Below are positions 8,941 to 14,751 of a stretch of DNA of 34,632 bases, one piece after another. The notes below the pieces were generated by a model. It made no database searches and was not told the origin of the DNA. It saw only the letters and a list, made by a program, of their open reading frames with translations. Positions within the stretch are counted from its first letter, which is position 1; the number at the start of each line of letters is the position of its first letter. A program made the position numbers and the translations under genes. Source of the stretch: Nitrospirales bacterium (GTDB taxonomy: Bacteria; Nitrospirota; Nitrospiria; Nitrospirales; NS-4); the NCBI GenBank assembly GCA_030648395.1, contig JAUSHW010000073.1:1-34632 (forward strand), in the 5' to 3' direction.

Positions 8941-8971
8941 TAAAAAAGGGAAGGCCGAGGGGCCTTCCCTT
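8941..8971 (-). terminator. Intrinsic terminator after rpsI
   Basis: Read on the minus strand this is a perfect 11-base-pair stem (AAGGGAAGGCC with GGCCTTCCCTT, loop of 4) followed by a T-run. It closes the bfn-bfn-rplM-rpsI transcript 21 bases after the rpsI stop and lies only 13 bases before the argC start codon. Confidence 0.9.
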
Positions 8972-8992
8972 CGAAAAGGGTCGCAGCCCCGT

Positions 8993-9388
8993 TTACCGCT
9001 TTGAGAACTGGAAGCGGGCGCGGGCGCCCTTCTGGCCGAATTTCTTCCGTTCCTTTATCCGGGAGTCCCTGGTCAGCAAGCCTTCCTTTTTCAGAACGGG
9101 CCGCAACGCGGGATCCATCGTCACCAACGCCTTGGACACGGCATGGCGCAAGGCGCCGGCCTGGCCGGTATTGCCGCCGCCTACGATCGTTGCCGTGACG
9201 TCCAGTTTGCCTTGCAGGTTGGCGAGCTCGATCGGAAACGTGATCGTTGAGCGATGAGTCGCCCTGGGGAAATACGATTCAATGGAACGGTCGTTCACGG
9301 TGAACTTGCCTGAGCCTGCCTGTATCCAGGTCCGGCAGATGGCGCATTTGCGTTTTCCGGTGGCCCTCGTTGCGTCTTTCATGGACAT
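8993..9388 (-). CDS. rpsI: Small ribosomal subunit protein S9
   Basis: 30S protein S9, whose C-terminal tail reaches the P-site tRNA. The C-terminus KFGQKGARARFQFSKR ends in the conserved SKR, and the GGGNTGQAGALRHAVSKAL segment is typical. The N-terminus has a slight oddity: two cysteines (CAICRTW) in the beta-strand that follows the GKRK motif. The start could be Met1 or Met3; the first is annotated. It follows rplM by 25 bases, as in almost all bacteria. Confidence 0.96.
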   Translation of the reverse strand: MSMKDATRATGKRKCAICRTWIQAGSGKFTVNDRSIESYFPRATHRSTITFPIELANLQGKLDVTATIVGGGNTGQAGALRHAVSKALVTMDPALRPVLKKEGLLTRDSRIKERKKFGQKGARARFQFSKR

Positions 9389-9413
9389 ATGCGCAAAATC
9401 TCCTATTCAGAAT

Positions 9414-9845
9414 TCAAACAGCCAGCGCTTCGGGTTGCTGGGCCTTGTGGGGATGTGTTGGCCCGGCATAGACGTTCAGTTTTCGCCCTATCTGCTTGCC
9501 GAGCTTGGTTTTGGGCAGCATCCCTTTGATGGCCCGCTCGACGATCACGTAGGGCTTGCGTTCCAGTAGGTCCTTCACGGTTTCTGATTTCAAGCCTCCC
9601 GGGTAGCCCGAATGCCGGTAATAGGTCTTCTGCCTGACTTTGTCGCCGGTCAGGTGGATTTTCTCGGCGTTCACGACGATCACATGGTCGCCCGTATCCA
9701 CGTGAGGGGTGAAGGTCGGCTTGTGCTTGCCCCGCAAGACGATGGCAACTTGCGTGGCCAGGCGGCCCAATGTTTTGCCTTCGGCGTCGACGACGTACCA
9801 CTTTCGCGTGATGTCCGCTTCCTTGGCGGAATAGGTTCTTGTCAT
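9414..9845 (-). CDS. rplM: Large ribosomal subunit protein L13
   Basis: 50S assembly protein L13, 143 residues. The N-terminal [17 protein letters not shown], the central [19 protein letters not shown] and the later [11 protein letters not shown] are family signatures. It is co-directional with rpsI, and two bifunctional-nuclease-domain genes lie immediately upstream, 18 bases away. No separate promoter is visible between them and rplM. Confidence 0.97.
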   Translation of the reverse strand: MTRTYSAKEADITRKWYVVDAEGKTLGRLATQVAIVLRGKHKPTFTPHVDTGDHVIVVNAEKIHLTGDKVRQKTYYRHSGYPGGLKSETVKDLLERKPYVIVERAIKGMLPKTKLGKQIGRKLNVYAGPTHPHKAQQPEALAV

Positions 9846-9863
9846 GATGCTGCGCTCCTCATA

Positions 9864-10334
9864 CTAGACTGTGCCGCCGAATTCCTTAGCCCCCAACATT
9901 TTCAGCCACGGATCGACATTTTCAGGCGCCAGCCGGTCCAACACGTCCTGCGCCACATAGATCGGACTGCTGGTTCGCACGGCCAGGGCGATGGCGTCGC
10001 TCGGTCTGGAGTCCACGGTCAACTCGGACTGCTTACTGCTCAGATAAATCGAGGCGTAGTAGGTGTTGTTCTTCACATCCGTCACAACGACCTTCGAAAT
10101 TTTCAGGCCCAGTTGCTCGGTCAGATTCCGGATCAAATCGTGACTGAGCGGTCGCGGAGGAATGACCCCTTCCATGGCCAGCCGGATGGCCGTTCCTTCT
10201 GCAACTCCCACCCAGATCGGGAGGGTGTTAGCCTTGTTCTCATCCTGCAGGATCACGACCTGGCTGTCCGAATTGGGGATCGCGTCAGGCATGACTCCCT
10301 GCACCGTTAATTTAACCAAACCGTTTTCCATCAT
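9864..10334 (-). CDS. Bifunctional nuclease (BFN/DUF151) domain protein, copy 1
   Basis: A 156-residue protein of the BFN/DUF151 family. Plant and some microbial members have DNase/RNase activity, while bacterial roles are mostly unassigned. The family core is seen in LPIWVGVAEGTAIRLAMEG and SRPSDAIALAVRTSSPIYV. It has no signal peptide, membrane segment or fused UVR domain. It is a tandem paralogue of the next upstream gene and is followed by rplM in 18 bases, so it is probably co-transcribed with ribosomal proteins. Two adjacent methionines start the frame; the outer is annotated. The biochemical role is not established here. Confidence 0.85.
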   Translation of the reverse strand: MMENGLVKLTVQGVMPDAIPNSDSQVVILQDENKANTLPIWVGVAEGTAIRLAMEGVIPPRPLSHDLIRNLTEQLGLKISKVVVTDVKNNTYYASIYLSSKQSELTVDSRPSDAIALAVRTSSPIYVAQDVLDRLAPENVDPWLKMLGAKEFGGTV

Positions 10335-10388
10335 CGCCGCCTTTGAGGCTGATTGCGAACGCTGTTGCCGAGAGGGACGGAAGGCCCG

Positions 10389-10844
10389 TCAGGCGTCAAA
10401 CTTGCCAAAGTCCTCGGGTTTGAGATTCTCCAGCCATCGGTCCATCTCTTCGTTGCTGTGTTTGCGGATGACATCGTCGTTCACGAAGATGGGGGTCTTT
10501 GCCCGCAAGGCAAGCGCAATCGCATCGCTGGGCCTGGCGTCGATCGAGTACTCCGAATCTTCATAGAGGAGATGGACTCTCGCATAATAGGTGTTTTCTT
10601 TGAGATCGGTGACCACCACGCTGATGACCTTGGCATCCGCCGTATCCAGCACGGTTTTCATGAGATCATGAGTCATCGGTCTGGGAGTTGCAACCCCTTC
10701 CATGGCGAAACTGATGGCACTGGCCTCAGGCTTGCCCACCCAGATGGGAAGCATCTCAGCGTTGCTGTCATCCCGCAGAATGATGATGTAGGCGTTGGTA
10801 TAGGGGTCAAACATCAACCCCCGGACATGCATCTGGGTCAGCAT
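10389..10844 (-). CDS. Bifunctional nuclease (BFN/DUF151) domain protein, copy 2
   Basis: A second BFN/DUF151 protein, 151 residues. The core motifs align directly with its neighbour: LPIWVGKPEASAISFAMEG and ARPSDAIALALRAKTPIFV. It differs in ending with a more acidic tail (NEEMDRWLENLKPEDF). A tandem duplication followed by divergence is the simplest history. It is the first gene after a predicted promoter (10867-10896) and has an AGGTG site before the ATG. Function is inferred from the family only. Confidence 0.85.
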   Translation of the reverse strand: MLTQMHVRGLMFDPYTNAYIIILRDDSNAEMLPIWVGKPEASAISFAMEGVATPRPMTHDLMKTVLDTADAKVISVVVTDLKENTYYARVHLLYEDSEYSIDARPSDAIALALRAKTPIFVNDDVIRKHSNEEMDRWLENLKPEDFGKFDA

Positions 10845-10866
10845 TCAGCACCTAAAAACTTTTCTT

Positions 10867-10896
10867 TACCTACCACTTTCGCCTCGTTGTTGTCAA
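10867..10896 (-). promoter_or_regulatory. Predicted promoter of the bfn-bfn-rplM-rpsI unit
   Basis: Minus strand: a perfect -35 TTGACA (10896-10891) and, 18 bases later, a weaker -10 TAGGTA (10872-10867). It lies in the gap between the YggX-like gene and bfn copy 2 and would give a leader of about 20 bases. The -10 is only a moderate match. Confidence 0.45.
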
Positions 10897-10962
10897 ATGA
10901 GCGTCGCCGGGTTGCCGGCTTTTCCCGGAGCGTACTGTGCGGCGTCCCTCTGTCAGGATTTC

Positions 10963-11214
10963 TTACGGTGTGGGCTGCTCCGGTTTCGGCAATTTCAGAA
11001 AGCTGAACATCTGCTCCTTCACAAGGGTGCGCCCGCTTTCCTCTCCGAGGTTCACGCGATATTCGTTGATGACCATCACCCGCATCTTCGCCCACTCGGC
11101 CCAGCAGGGCGCGCAGATACCGGCTTTCACCTGGGGTTCAAGCTTGCCCAGATACAATGGTTCGGAGATGGCCTCTCCCTGGTTGCCGCAACGGATGCAT
11201 TGGACCTGTGCCAT
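10963..11214 (-). CDS. Zinc-ribbon protein with a YggX-like (Fe(II)-trafficking) C-terminus
   Basis: An 83-residue protein. The C-terminal half aligns by eye with YggX, the Fe(II)-trafficking/oxidative-damage-protection family. WAEWAKMRVMVINEYRVNL and LVKEQMFSFL correspond to the WxxW, INE and EQEMxxFLF features of E. coli YggX. The N-terminus differs: two CxxC pairs (Cys6/Cys9 and Cys34/Cys37) form a likely zinc ribbon or iron site, where classical YggX has a single conserved cysteine. Its start has AAAGGAG upstream, though at about 13 bases. It appears to be monocistronic with its own promoter. Family assignment is moderately sure; a role in iron or thiol metabolism is inference. Confidence 0.7.
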   Translation of the reverse strand: MAQVQCIRCGNQGEAISEPLYLGKLEPQVKAGICAPCWAEWAKMRVMVINEYRVNLGEESGRTLVKEQMFSFLKLPKPEQPTP

Positions 11215-11262
11215 AGTATTGAGAATGCTCCTTTCCCTCTTCAGCGCTTGGCGAGCAACGGG

Positions 11263-11268
11263 ATTCTA
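11263..11268 (-). promoter_or_regulatory. Possible extended -10 promoter of the YggX-like gene
   Basis: On the minus strand TGCTAGAAT gives an extended -10 (TAGAAT at 11268-11263) about 49 bases ahead of the start codon. No good -35 is seen at 17 bases, which is common for extended -10 promoters. It is divergent from the tRNA promoter at 11313. Confidence 0.35.
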
Positions 11269-11312
11269 GCACAGCCTTCCTTCTAAAGGGAACCATTGCT
11301 GTTCGGCGTGTC

Positions 11313-11340
11313 TTGACGCTTGGATGGCATCATGTTAGAA
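11313..11340 (+). promoter_or_regulatory. Predicted promoter of tRNA-Leu
   Basis: A -35 TTGACG (11313-11318) and a -10 TTAGAA (11335-11340), 16 bases apart, end 21 bases before the tRNA gene. A 17-base spacing to TAGAAA is equally possible. Confidence 0.55.
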
Positions 11341-11361
11341 ACGGCGAGACGCGTGGCGCAT

Positions 11362-11447
11362 GCCCGGGTGGCGAAATGGCAGACGCAGCGGACTCAAAAT
11401 CCGCCGGTGGCGACACCATGGGAGTTCGACCCTCCCCCCGGGCACCA
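11362..11447 (+). tRNA. tRNA-Leu (anticodon CAA)
   Basis: An 86-base class II tRNA. The acceptor arms GCCCGGG (11362-11368) and CCCGGGC (11437-11443) pair perfectly, followed by discriminator A and an encoded CCA (11445-11447). The anticodon stem GCGGA/TCCGC encloses CTCAAAA, giving anticodon CAA, which reads TTG. A long variable arm and a T arm GGGAG-TTCGACC-CTCCC are present. TTG leucine codons and TTG starts (alr, comEC, the ExeA-like gene) occur in this window. Confidence 0.96.
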
Positions 11448-11662
11448 CTCTCAGCTAGCTGACCCGGCACCTCGATCAAAAGTGCCGGATATGCAACACC
11501 CCAAGTGATCTTCTAACCCGACCCGAATCTTCGATCAGATGCTGATGAGACATGCGCTACCTCCCGTGCTCTTTATTCGCCCGTATATTTCGGTCACCCC
11601 CCCCTCAATTCCAACGGCCTGCCAAGGCCTAAAAAGGCCGCCTTTTTCACGATTATTCCCTC
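11448..11662. other. Gene-free stretch between tRNA-Leu and the next promoter
   Basis: No convincing open frame or RNA gene is seen. The stretch holds a hairpin of 7 base pairs (11464-11470 with 11482-11488) that lacks a following T-run, a run of eight C (about 11598), and a terminator-like structure near 11626-11647. The base composition is more even than in the flanking genes. Confidence 0.6.
11626..11647 (+). terminator. Weak intrinsic terminator downstream of tRNA-Leu
   Basis: GGCCT-AAAA-AGGCC (11626-11639) forms a short hairpin followed by GCC and five T. Alternatively AAAAAGG pairs with CCTTTTT around a 3-base loop. It sits between the tRNA and a strong downstream promoter, where a terminator is expected, but the stem is short. 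Confidence 0.4.
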
Positions 11663-11691
11663 TTGACACGACCTGAGGCCTGCGCTATAGT
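11663..11691 (+). promoter_or_regulatory. Strong sigma70 promoter of the secreted glycine-rich protein
   Basis: A perfect -35 TTGACA (11663-11668) and a -10 TATAGT (11686-11691) with the ideal 17-base spacing make this the best promoter in the window. Transcription would begin near A11698, leaving a leader of about 100 bases that begins inside a long inverted repeat. Confidence 0.8.
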
Positions 11692-11743
11692 GCCGCCATC
11701 TTTCACCTGAGTTAAGGGTAATGCCTCAGGAGAAAGTGGCGGC
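11692..11743 (+). promoter_or_regulatory. Long interrupted hairpin at the start of the 5' leader
   Basis: Arms: GCCGCCA (11692-11698), CTTTC (11700-11704) and CCTGAG (11706-11711) pair with CTCAGG (11725-11730), GAAAG (11732-11736) and TGGCGGC (11737-11743). Interruptions are one unpaired T, one A opposite A, and a 13-base loop. Eighteen pairs in total are far more than expected by chance. If transcription starts near A11698 the outer GC block is only partly in the RNA, so the DNA inverted repeat could instead be a repressor site overlapping the start point. It does not match a riboswitch class I know. Confidence 0.6.
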
Positions 11744-11798
11744 GTACAGGCGCTGTCGGTCATCATAATATAAATCTCCTAAGGGGAGGCACATCATT

Positions 11799-12383
11799 AT
11801 GAACAGGTTTTTAGCAATCGGTGCGGTTGCCATTTTTTCTTTCGTGGTCGCGGGAACGGCAATGGCTCAAGAGCGGGCGGTGCTACAGGAAGGCTCTTCA
11901 GGTCTGGGTGGCGGTTCTATCGGGAGCGGGCCTGGCGGTGGGATCGATAACAGTTGGATGCGCGAGTTGCTCTCCCATCCTGAAACCGTCTATGGGCGGC
12001 TCTGGGGTAAGGATATTGCCGGCAGCAAGGTCTATGTCGAGACAGGCGGTGGCGCTATCCTCACGCTCAAGCTGACCGCTGAGACCAACATGGAGAACAT
12101 CAAGGCTATCGGAGTCGGCAACGACATTGAGGTCCAGGTCAAGCGCAACTACAGGCGGCTCGGATCAGGCGCGTTTGCTTCCGAGGTTCCGGAGGGCGAC
12201 GCGATTGCGCTCAACGCCGCTGTGATTCGTGCGGCTGTCAATCCATCTGCCTTGACGCCTCAAGCCGGCTTTGAGCCGGATACGGATCGCGGGATCAATA
12301 GCAAGGATTCGTCCTTGATGGGCGGCGTCGGTGGGCAGTGCTGGCAGTGCTTTGAGGGCCAAGCCGCGTCCTACGGCAAGTAA
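11799..12383 (+). CDS. Secreted glycine-rich protein of unknown function
   Basis: I do not recognise the family. The 194-residue product starts with a clear Sec signal peptide with probable cleavage after AMA (residues 21-23). A glycine/serine-rich stretch follows (about 33-49), then a compact region around 60-150 with alternating charged and hydrophobic strands (YGRLWGKDI, GNDIEVQVKRNYRRL) that may be a small beta domain. The C-terminus carries a CWQC pair (Cys181/Cys184). The ribosome site GGGGAGG lies 9 bases before the ATG and is flanked by a short complementary CTCC. It has its own strong promoter and terminator, so it is an independently regulated, probably abundant exported protein. 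Confidence 0.8.
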   Translation: MNRFLAIGAVAIFSFVVAGTAMAQERAVLQEGSSGLGGGSIGSGPGGGIDNSWMRELLSHPETVYGRLWGKDIAGSKVYVETGGGAILTLKLTAETNMENIKAIGVGNDIEVQVKRNYRRLGSGAFASEVPEGDAIALNAAVIRAAVNPSALTPQAGFEPDTDRGINSKDSSLMGGVGGQCWQCFEGQAASYGK

Positions 12384-12447
12384 GAGCCAGGCAAACTAAC
12401 TCGGTGTGGCGACGCGCGTACACATCGGGTGCTCAGTGGATTCTCTG

Positions 12448-12484
12448 TCGGGCGGTAGTCGAAAGGCTGCCGCCCGATTTTTTT
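12448..12484 (+). terminator. Intrinsic terminator of the secreted-protein gene
   Basis: TCGGGCGGTAG (12448-12458) pairs with CTGCCGCCCGA (12467-12477) around an 8-base loop, followed by seven T. One G-T wobble is included. It acts on the plus strand only; the other side has no T-run. Its last bases touch the stop codon of the convergent rsmI. Confidence 0.92.
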
Positions 12485-13244
12485 AGGTGTCTATTCCGTT
12501 CTGGCAGCCTTGCTCTTTGAGAGGGTAGTCCTCTCGATCCGGCCGTTTTCGTTTCGGAGCTCCTTCCACCACAACCGTGATCTCGCCCTTCGGCGGGTGG
12601 GCTTGGACCTGCTCCAGCAGTTCGCCCAGCGTTCCGCGGTGAAATTCTTCAAATCGTTTCGTGAGTTCGCGCCCCAGCACGGCGCGGCGATTGCCTAGTA
12701 TGGAATGAAGAGACGCCAGGAGCTTGCCGATGCGGTGGGGACTTTCGAAGAGGATCAGTGAAGCGGAATCCTCACGAAGGCTCTCGATGCGTTTCGATCG
12801 GGGCCCGTCCTTGCGTGGGAGGAATCCCTCGAATCGGAAGGAATCGGTCGGAAGGCCTGAGGCCGCCAGCGCTGCCAATATGGCTGAGGGGCCTGGAATG
12901 GGCACGATCCGGATGCCTGCCTCGATTGATCGGGTGATCAAAAAATAGCCGGGATCGGAGATGACCGGGGTGCCCGCGTCGGACACGAGCGCGATGCTGG
13001 TGCCCGACCGCAACCGTTCAAGCAGCACGGCCGTCTTGCCCTCCTTGTTAAAGTCGTGGTAGCTGGTCAGGGGGGTGGTCACGCCGAAGTGTGTGCAGAG
13101 CTGTTTCGTGTGGCGGGTATCTTCGGCGGCGATGATGCCGACTTCCTTCAGGACACGCAGTGCGCGCATGGTAATGTCCTCAAGGTTGCCGATTGGGGTG
13201 CTGACAACATAGAGCGTGCCGGCTTCGTGTTCGGGATGGCCCAT
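12483..13244 (-). CDS. rsmI: 16S rRNA (cytidine-1402-2'-O)-methyltransferase
   Basis: SAM-dependent tetrapyrrole-methylase-fold enzyme that 2'-O-methylates C1402 in the decoding centre. Signatures are VVSTPIGNLEDIT (13-25), AAEDTRHTK and SDAGTPVISDPGY. The annotated 253-residue form starts at the ATG at 13244. Frames opening at 13280 or 13253 add residues with no homology. A -10-like TAGGAT ends 7 bases before the chosen ATG, so the message may be leaderless. The gene is convergent with the secreted-protein gene and divergent from the Nudix gene. Confidence 0.92.
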   Translation of the reverse strand: MGHPEHEAGTLYVVSTPIGNLEDITMRALRVLKEVGIIAAEDTRHTKQLCTHFGVTTPLTSYHDFNKEGKTAVLLERLRSGTSIALVSDAGTPVISDPGYFLITRSIEAGIRIVPIPGPSAILAALAASGLPTDSFRFEGFLPRKDGPRSKRIESLREDSASLILFESPHRIGKLLASLHSILGNRRAVLGRELTKRFEEFHRGTLGELLEQVQAHPPKGEITVVVEGAPKRKRPDREDYPLKEQGCQNGIDT

Positions 13245-13251
13245 GGGGCGC

Positions 13252-13280
13252 ATCCTAGCTGAATCGGGGTGCAGCAGCAA
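13252..13280 (-). promoter_or_regulatory. Predicted rsmI promoter giving a leaderless mRNA
   Basis: Minus strand: -35 TTGCTG (13280-13275) and -10 TAGGAT (13257-13252) with 17-base spacing. Only 7 bases separate the -10 from the ATG at 13244, so transcription should start at or next to the start codon. The same AGGA could instead be read as a ribosome site for a longer, unseen transcript. Confidence 0.45.
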
Positions 13281-13323
13281 AGCGTTGGCCGGCGCAAGGC
13301 GATTTTTTCATGCCATGCCCATG

Positions 13324-13332
13324 TGCTAAGAT
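13324..13332 (+). promoter_or_regulatory. Extended -10 promoter of the Nudix gene, near-leaderless
   Basis: TGCTAAGAT gives an extended -10 with TAAGAT at 13327-13332; the -35 region is only a T-run. The ATG at 13344 is 11 bases after the -10, leaving a leader of about 5 bases and no room for a ribosome site, none of which is seen. Confidence 0.4.
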
Positions 13333-13343
13333 GCTCGCTGCTC

Positions 13344-13850
13344 ATGATGGAATATTCATTTTGTCCGAAATGCGGAGCTGCGCTGGCGTCTCGCTCGATC
13401 AAGGCGAGCGAGCCTGATCGTCTGGTATGCCAGGGCTGCGACTTCATTTTTTATCTCGACCCCAAGGTTGCGGTGGGGACCATCATCTCGACCGACGAAG
13501 GCATTGTGCTGCTCAAGCGGGCCATCGAGCCGGCTTATGGGAAGTGGGTTTTCCCGGGCGGGCTTGTGGATCGAGGCGAGCGCGTTGAGGACGCAGCGAT
13601 CAGGGAAACGCGGGAAGAGGCGTGCCTGGATGTCCGTCTGACCGGACTGCTGAAGATTTATTCCTATGCCGAGTATCCCGTGATTATCATCGTGTACACC
13701 GCCGAGGTGATCGGCGGCCGGCTTGCCGCCGGCGATGAGACGCTGGAGGCTCGCTGCTACCCGTCGGCGGCCATCCCCTGGCCTGAACTGGCTTTTCCGA
13801 GCACGGTGGAAGCGCTGCGTGATTTTCTTCAAACCCCTGTGAAAGGGTAG
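13344..13850 (+). CDS. Nudix hydrolase with N-terminal zinc ribbon
   Basis: A 168-residue hydrolase of nucleoside-diphosphate-linked compounds; the exact substrate is unknown. Cys7/Cys10 and Cys29/Cys32 form a zinc ribbon like that of NADH pyrophosphatases. The Nudix box spans about 73-95 (Gly73, Glu79, REtrEE at 87-92), with a Cys at position 94 where the consensus has glycine. The catalytic REuxEE core is intact, so activity is likely. The start was set at the first of two adjacent ATG codons, because the family's zinc ribbon begins right after it. The longer frame from 13269 overlaps the rsmI promoter. The SDR gene follows after 9 bases. Confidence 0.85.
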   Translation: MMEYSFCPKCGAALASRSIKASEPDRLVCQGCDFIFYLDPKVAVGTIISTDEGIVLLKRAIEPAYGKWVFPGGLVDRGERVEDAAIRETREEACLDVRLTGLLKIYSYAEYPVIIIVYTAEVIGGRLAAGDETLEARCYPSAAIPWPELAFPSTVEALRDFLQTPVKG

Positions 13851-13859
13851 GCTAACGGT

Positions 13860-14645
13860 ATGGTGCTGAAGGATCGGGTGGCGCTCGTCACCGGCGGGGG
13901 AACGGGGATAGGCATGGCGATTGCGCTGGCGTTTCTTCGCGAAGGCGCGCACGTGGCCATTGGATCGAGAAATCCCGCGCACTTAAAGGCCGGCGAGGAT
14001 GCGGCTCGAGCCGCCGGCCATGACATGCTGGCCGTCCGGATGGATGTGACGGACGCGGCCATGGTCCGTGCCACGGTTGAGGAGGCGGTGAAGCGCTACG
14101 GGCGCCTCGATATTCTTGTAAACAATGCCGGGGTCTCCGGCCAGACCCCCATGACCGATCCGGACGATGCGCGCTGGCATGCGATCCTGAACACGAACCT
14201 GACGGGCGCGTATCTGTGCGCCAAGCAAAGCCTCCGACATATGCGGAACGGGGAGGGCGGACGGATCATCAATCTTTCGTCGGTGCTGGGACGGTTTGGT
14301 GTTGCCGGGTACGCGGCCTATTGCGCTGCCAAGCACGGGATCATCGGCTTCACGAAGGCGCTGGCGCTCGAAGTCGCCGCGCGCGGGGTTACGGTGAACG
14401 CGATCTGTCCCACATGGGTGGACACGGCCATGGCGCAGCAGGGCATCGCCGAGACTGCTGCCATGCTGGGCGTCACCGTTGACGAGTTCCGCCGTCAGGC
14501 TATTCAGGGGGTGCCGATTCACCGCATGGTGGATGCGTCGGAGGTGGCGGAACTGGCCCTCTTCCTAGCCTCTCCGCGAGCCGCGGGTATTACCGGCCAG
14601 GCGGTCAATATCTGCGGGGGATCGACTGCCGGCGCGGGAGGCTGA
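13860..14645 (+). CDS. Classical short-chain dehydrogenase/reductase
   Basis: An NAD(P)(H)-dependent oxidoreductase, 261 residues, with all classical SDR features. These are the cofactor motif TGGGTGIG (11-18), NNAG (88-91), the catalytic Ser near 140-141 and YxxxK (Tyr154/Lys158). The C-terminus ends ITGQAVNICGG, the usual SDR close. Asp62 in RMDVTD contacts the adenine. It could be a 3-oxoacyl-ACP reductase-like or 3-hydroxybutyrate dehydrogenase-like enzyme; the substrate cannot be decided. It shares an operon with the Nudix gene. Confidence 0.9.
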   Translation: MVLKDRVALVTGGGTGIGMAIALAFLREGAHVAIGSRNPAHLKAGEDAARAAGHDMLAVRMDVTDAAMVRATVEEAVKRYGRLDILVNNAGVSGQTPMTDPDDARWHAILNTNLTGAYLCAKQSLRHMRNGEGGRIINLSSVLGRFGVAGYAAYCAAKHGIIGFTKALALEVAARGVTVNAICPTWVDTAMAQQGIAETAAMLGVTVDEFRRQAIQGVPIHRMVDASEVAELALFLASPRAAGITGQAVNICGGSTAGAGG

Positions 14646-14655
14646 TGTCGCGTGC

Positions 14656-14685
14656 TTGACTCCCCCTTGACCCCATCTCTATAAT
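14656..14685 (+). promoter_or_regulatory. Predicted promoter of the heme-biosynthesis operon
   Basis: A -35 TTGACT (14656-14661) and a perfect -10 TATAAT (14680-14685) are 18 bases apart. The leader of about 60 bases contains AGGGAAT and its complement ATTCCCT separated by about 23 bases, a weak possible regulatory hairpin. This is the only clear promoter before the long run from the CcsA-like gene to hpt. Confidence 0.75.
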
Positions 14686-14751
14686 GCCGCAGAAGGGAAT
14701 CGTATCCTCTCAGAATAAAATTCCCTCGAAATTTAGCGGACTTGTGGAGCC

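Noticed and set aside
11464-11488. Hairpin just after tRNA-Leu as a terminator
   Set aside because: Seven good base pairs but no T-run after it, so not called as an intrinsic terminator.
11692-11798. Known riboswitch (c-di-GMP, glycine, fluoride, ykkC classes) in the leader of the secreted protein
   Set aside because: A hairpin is clear, but none of the conserved core sequences of these classes could be found.
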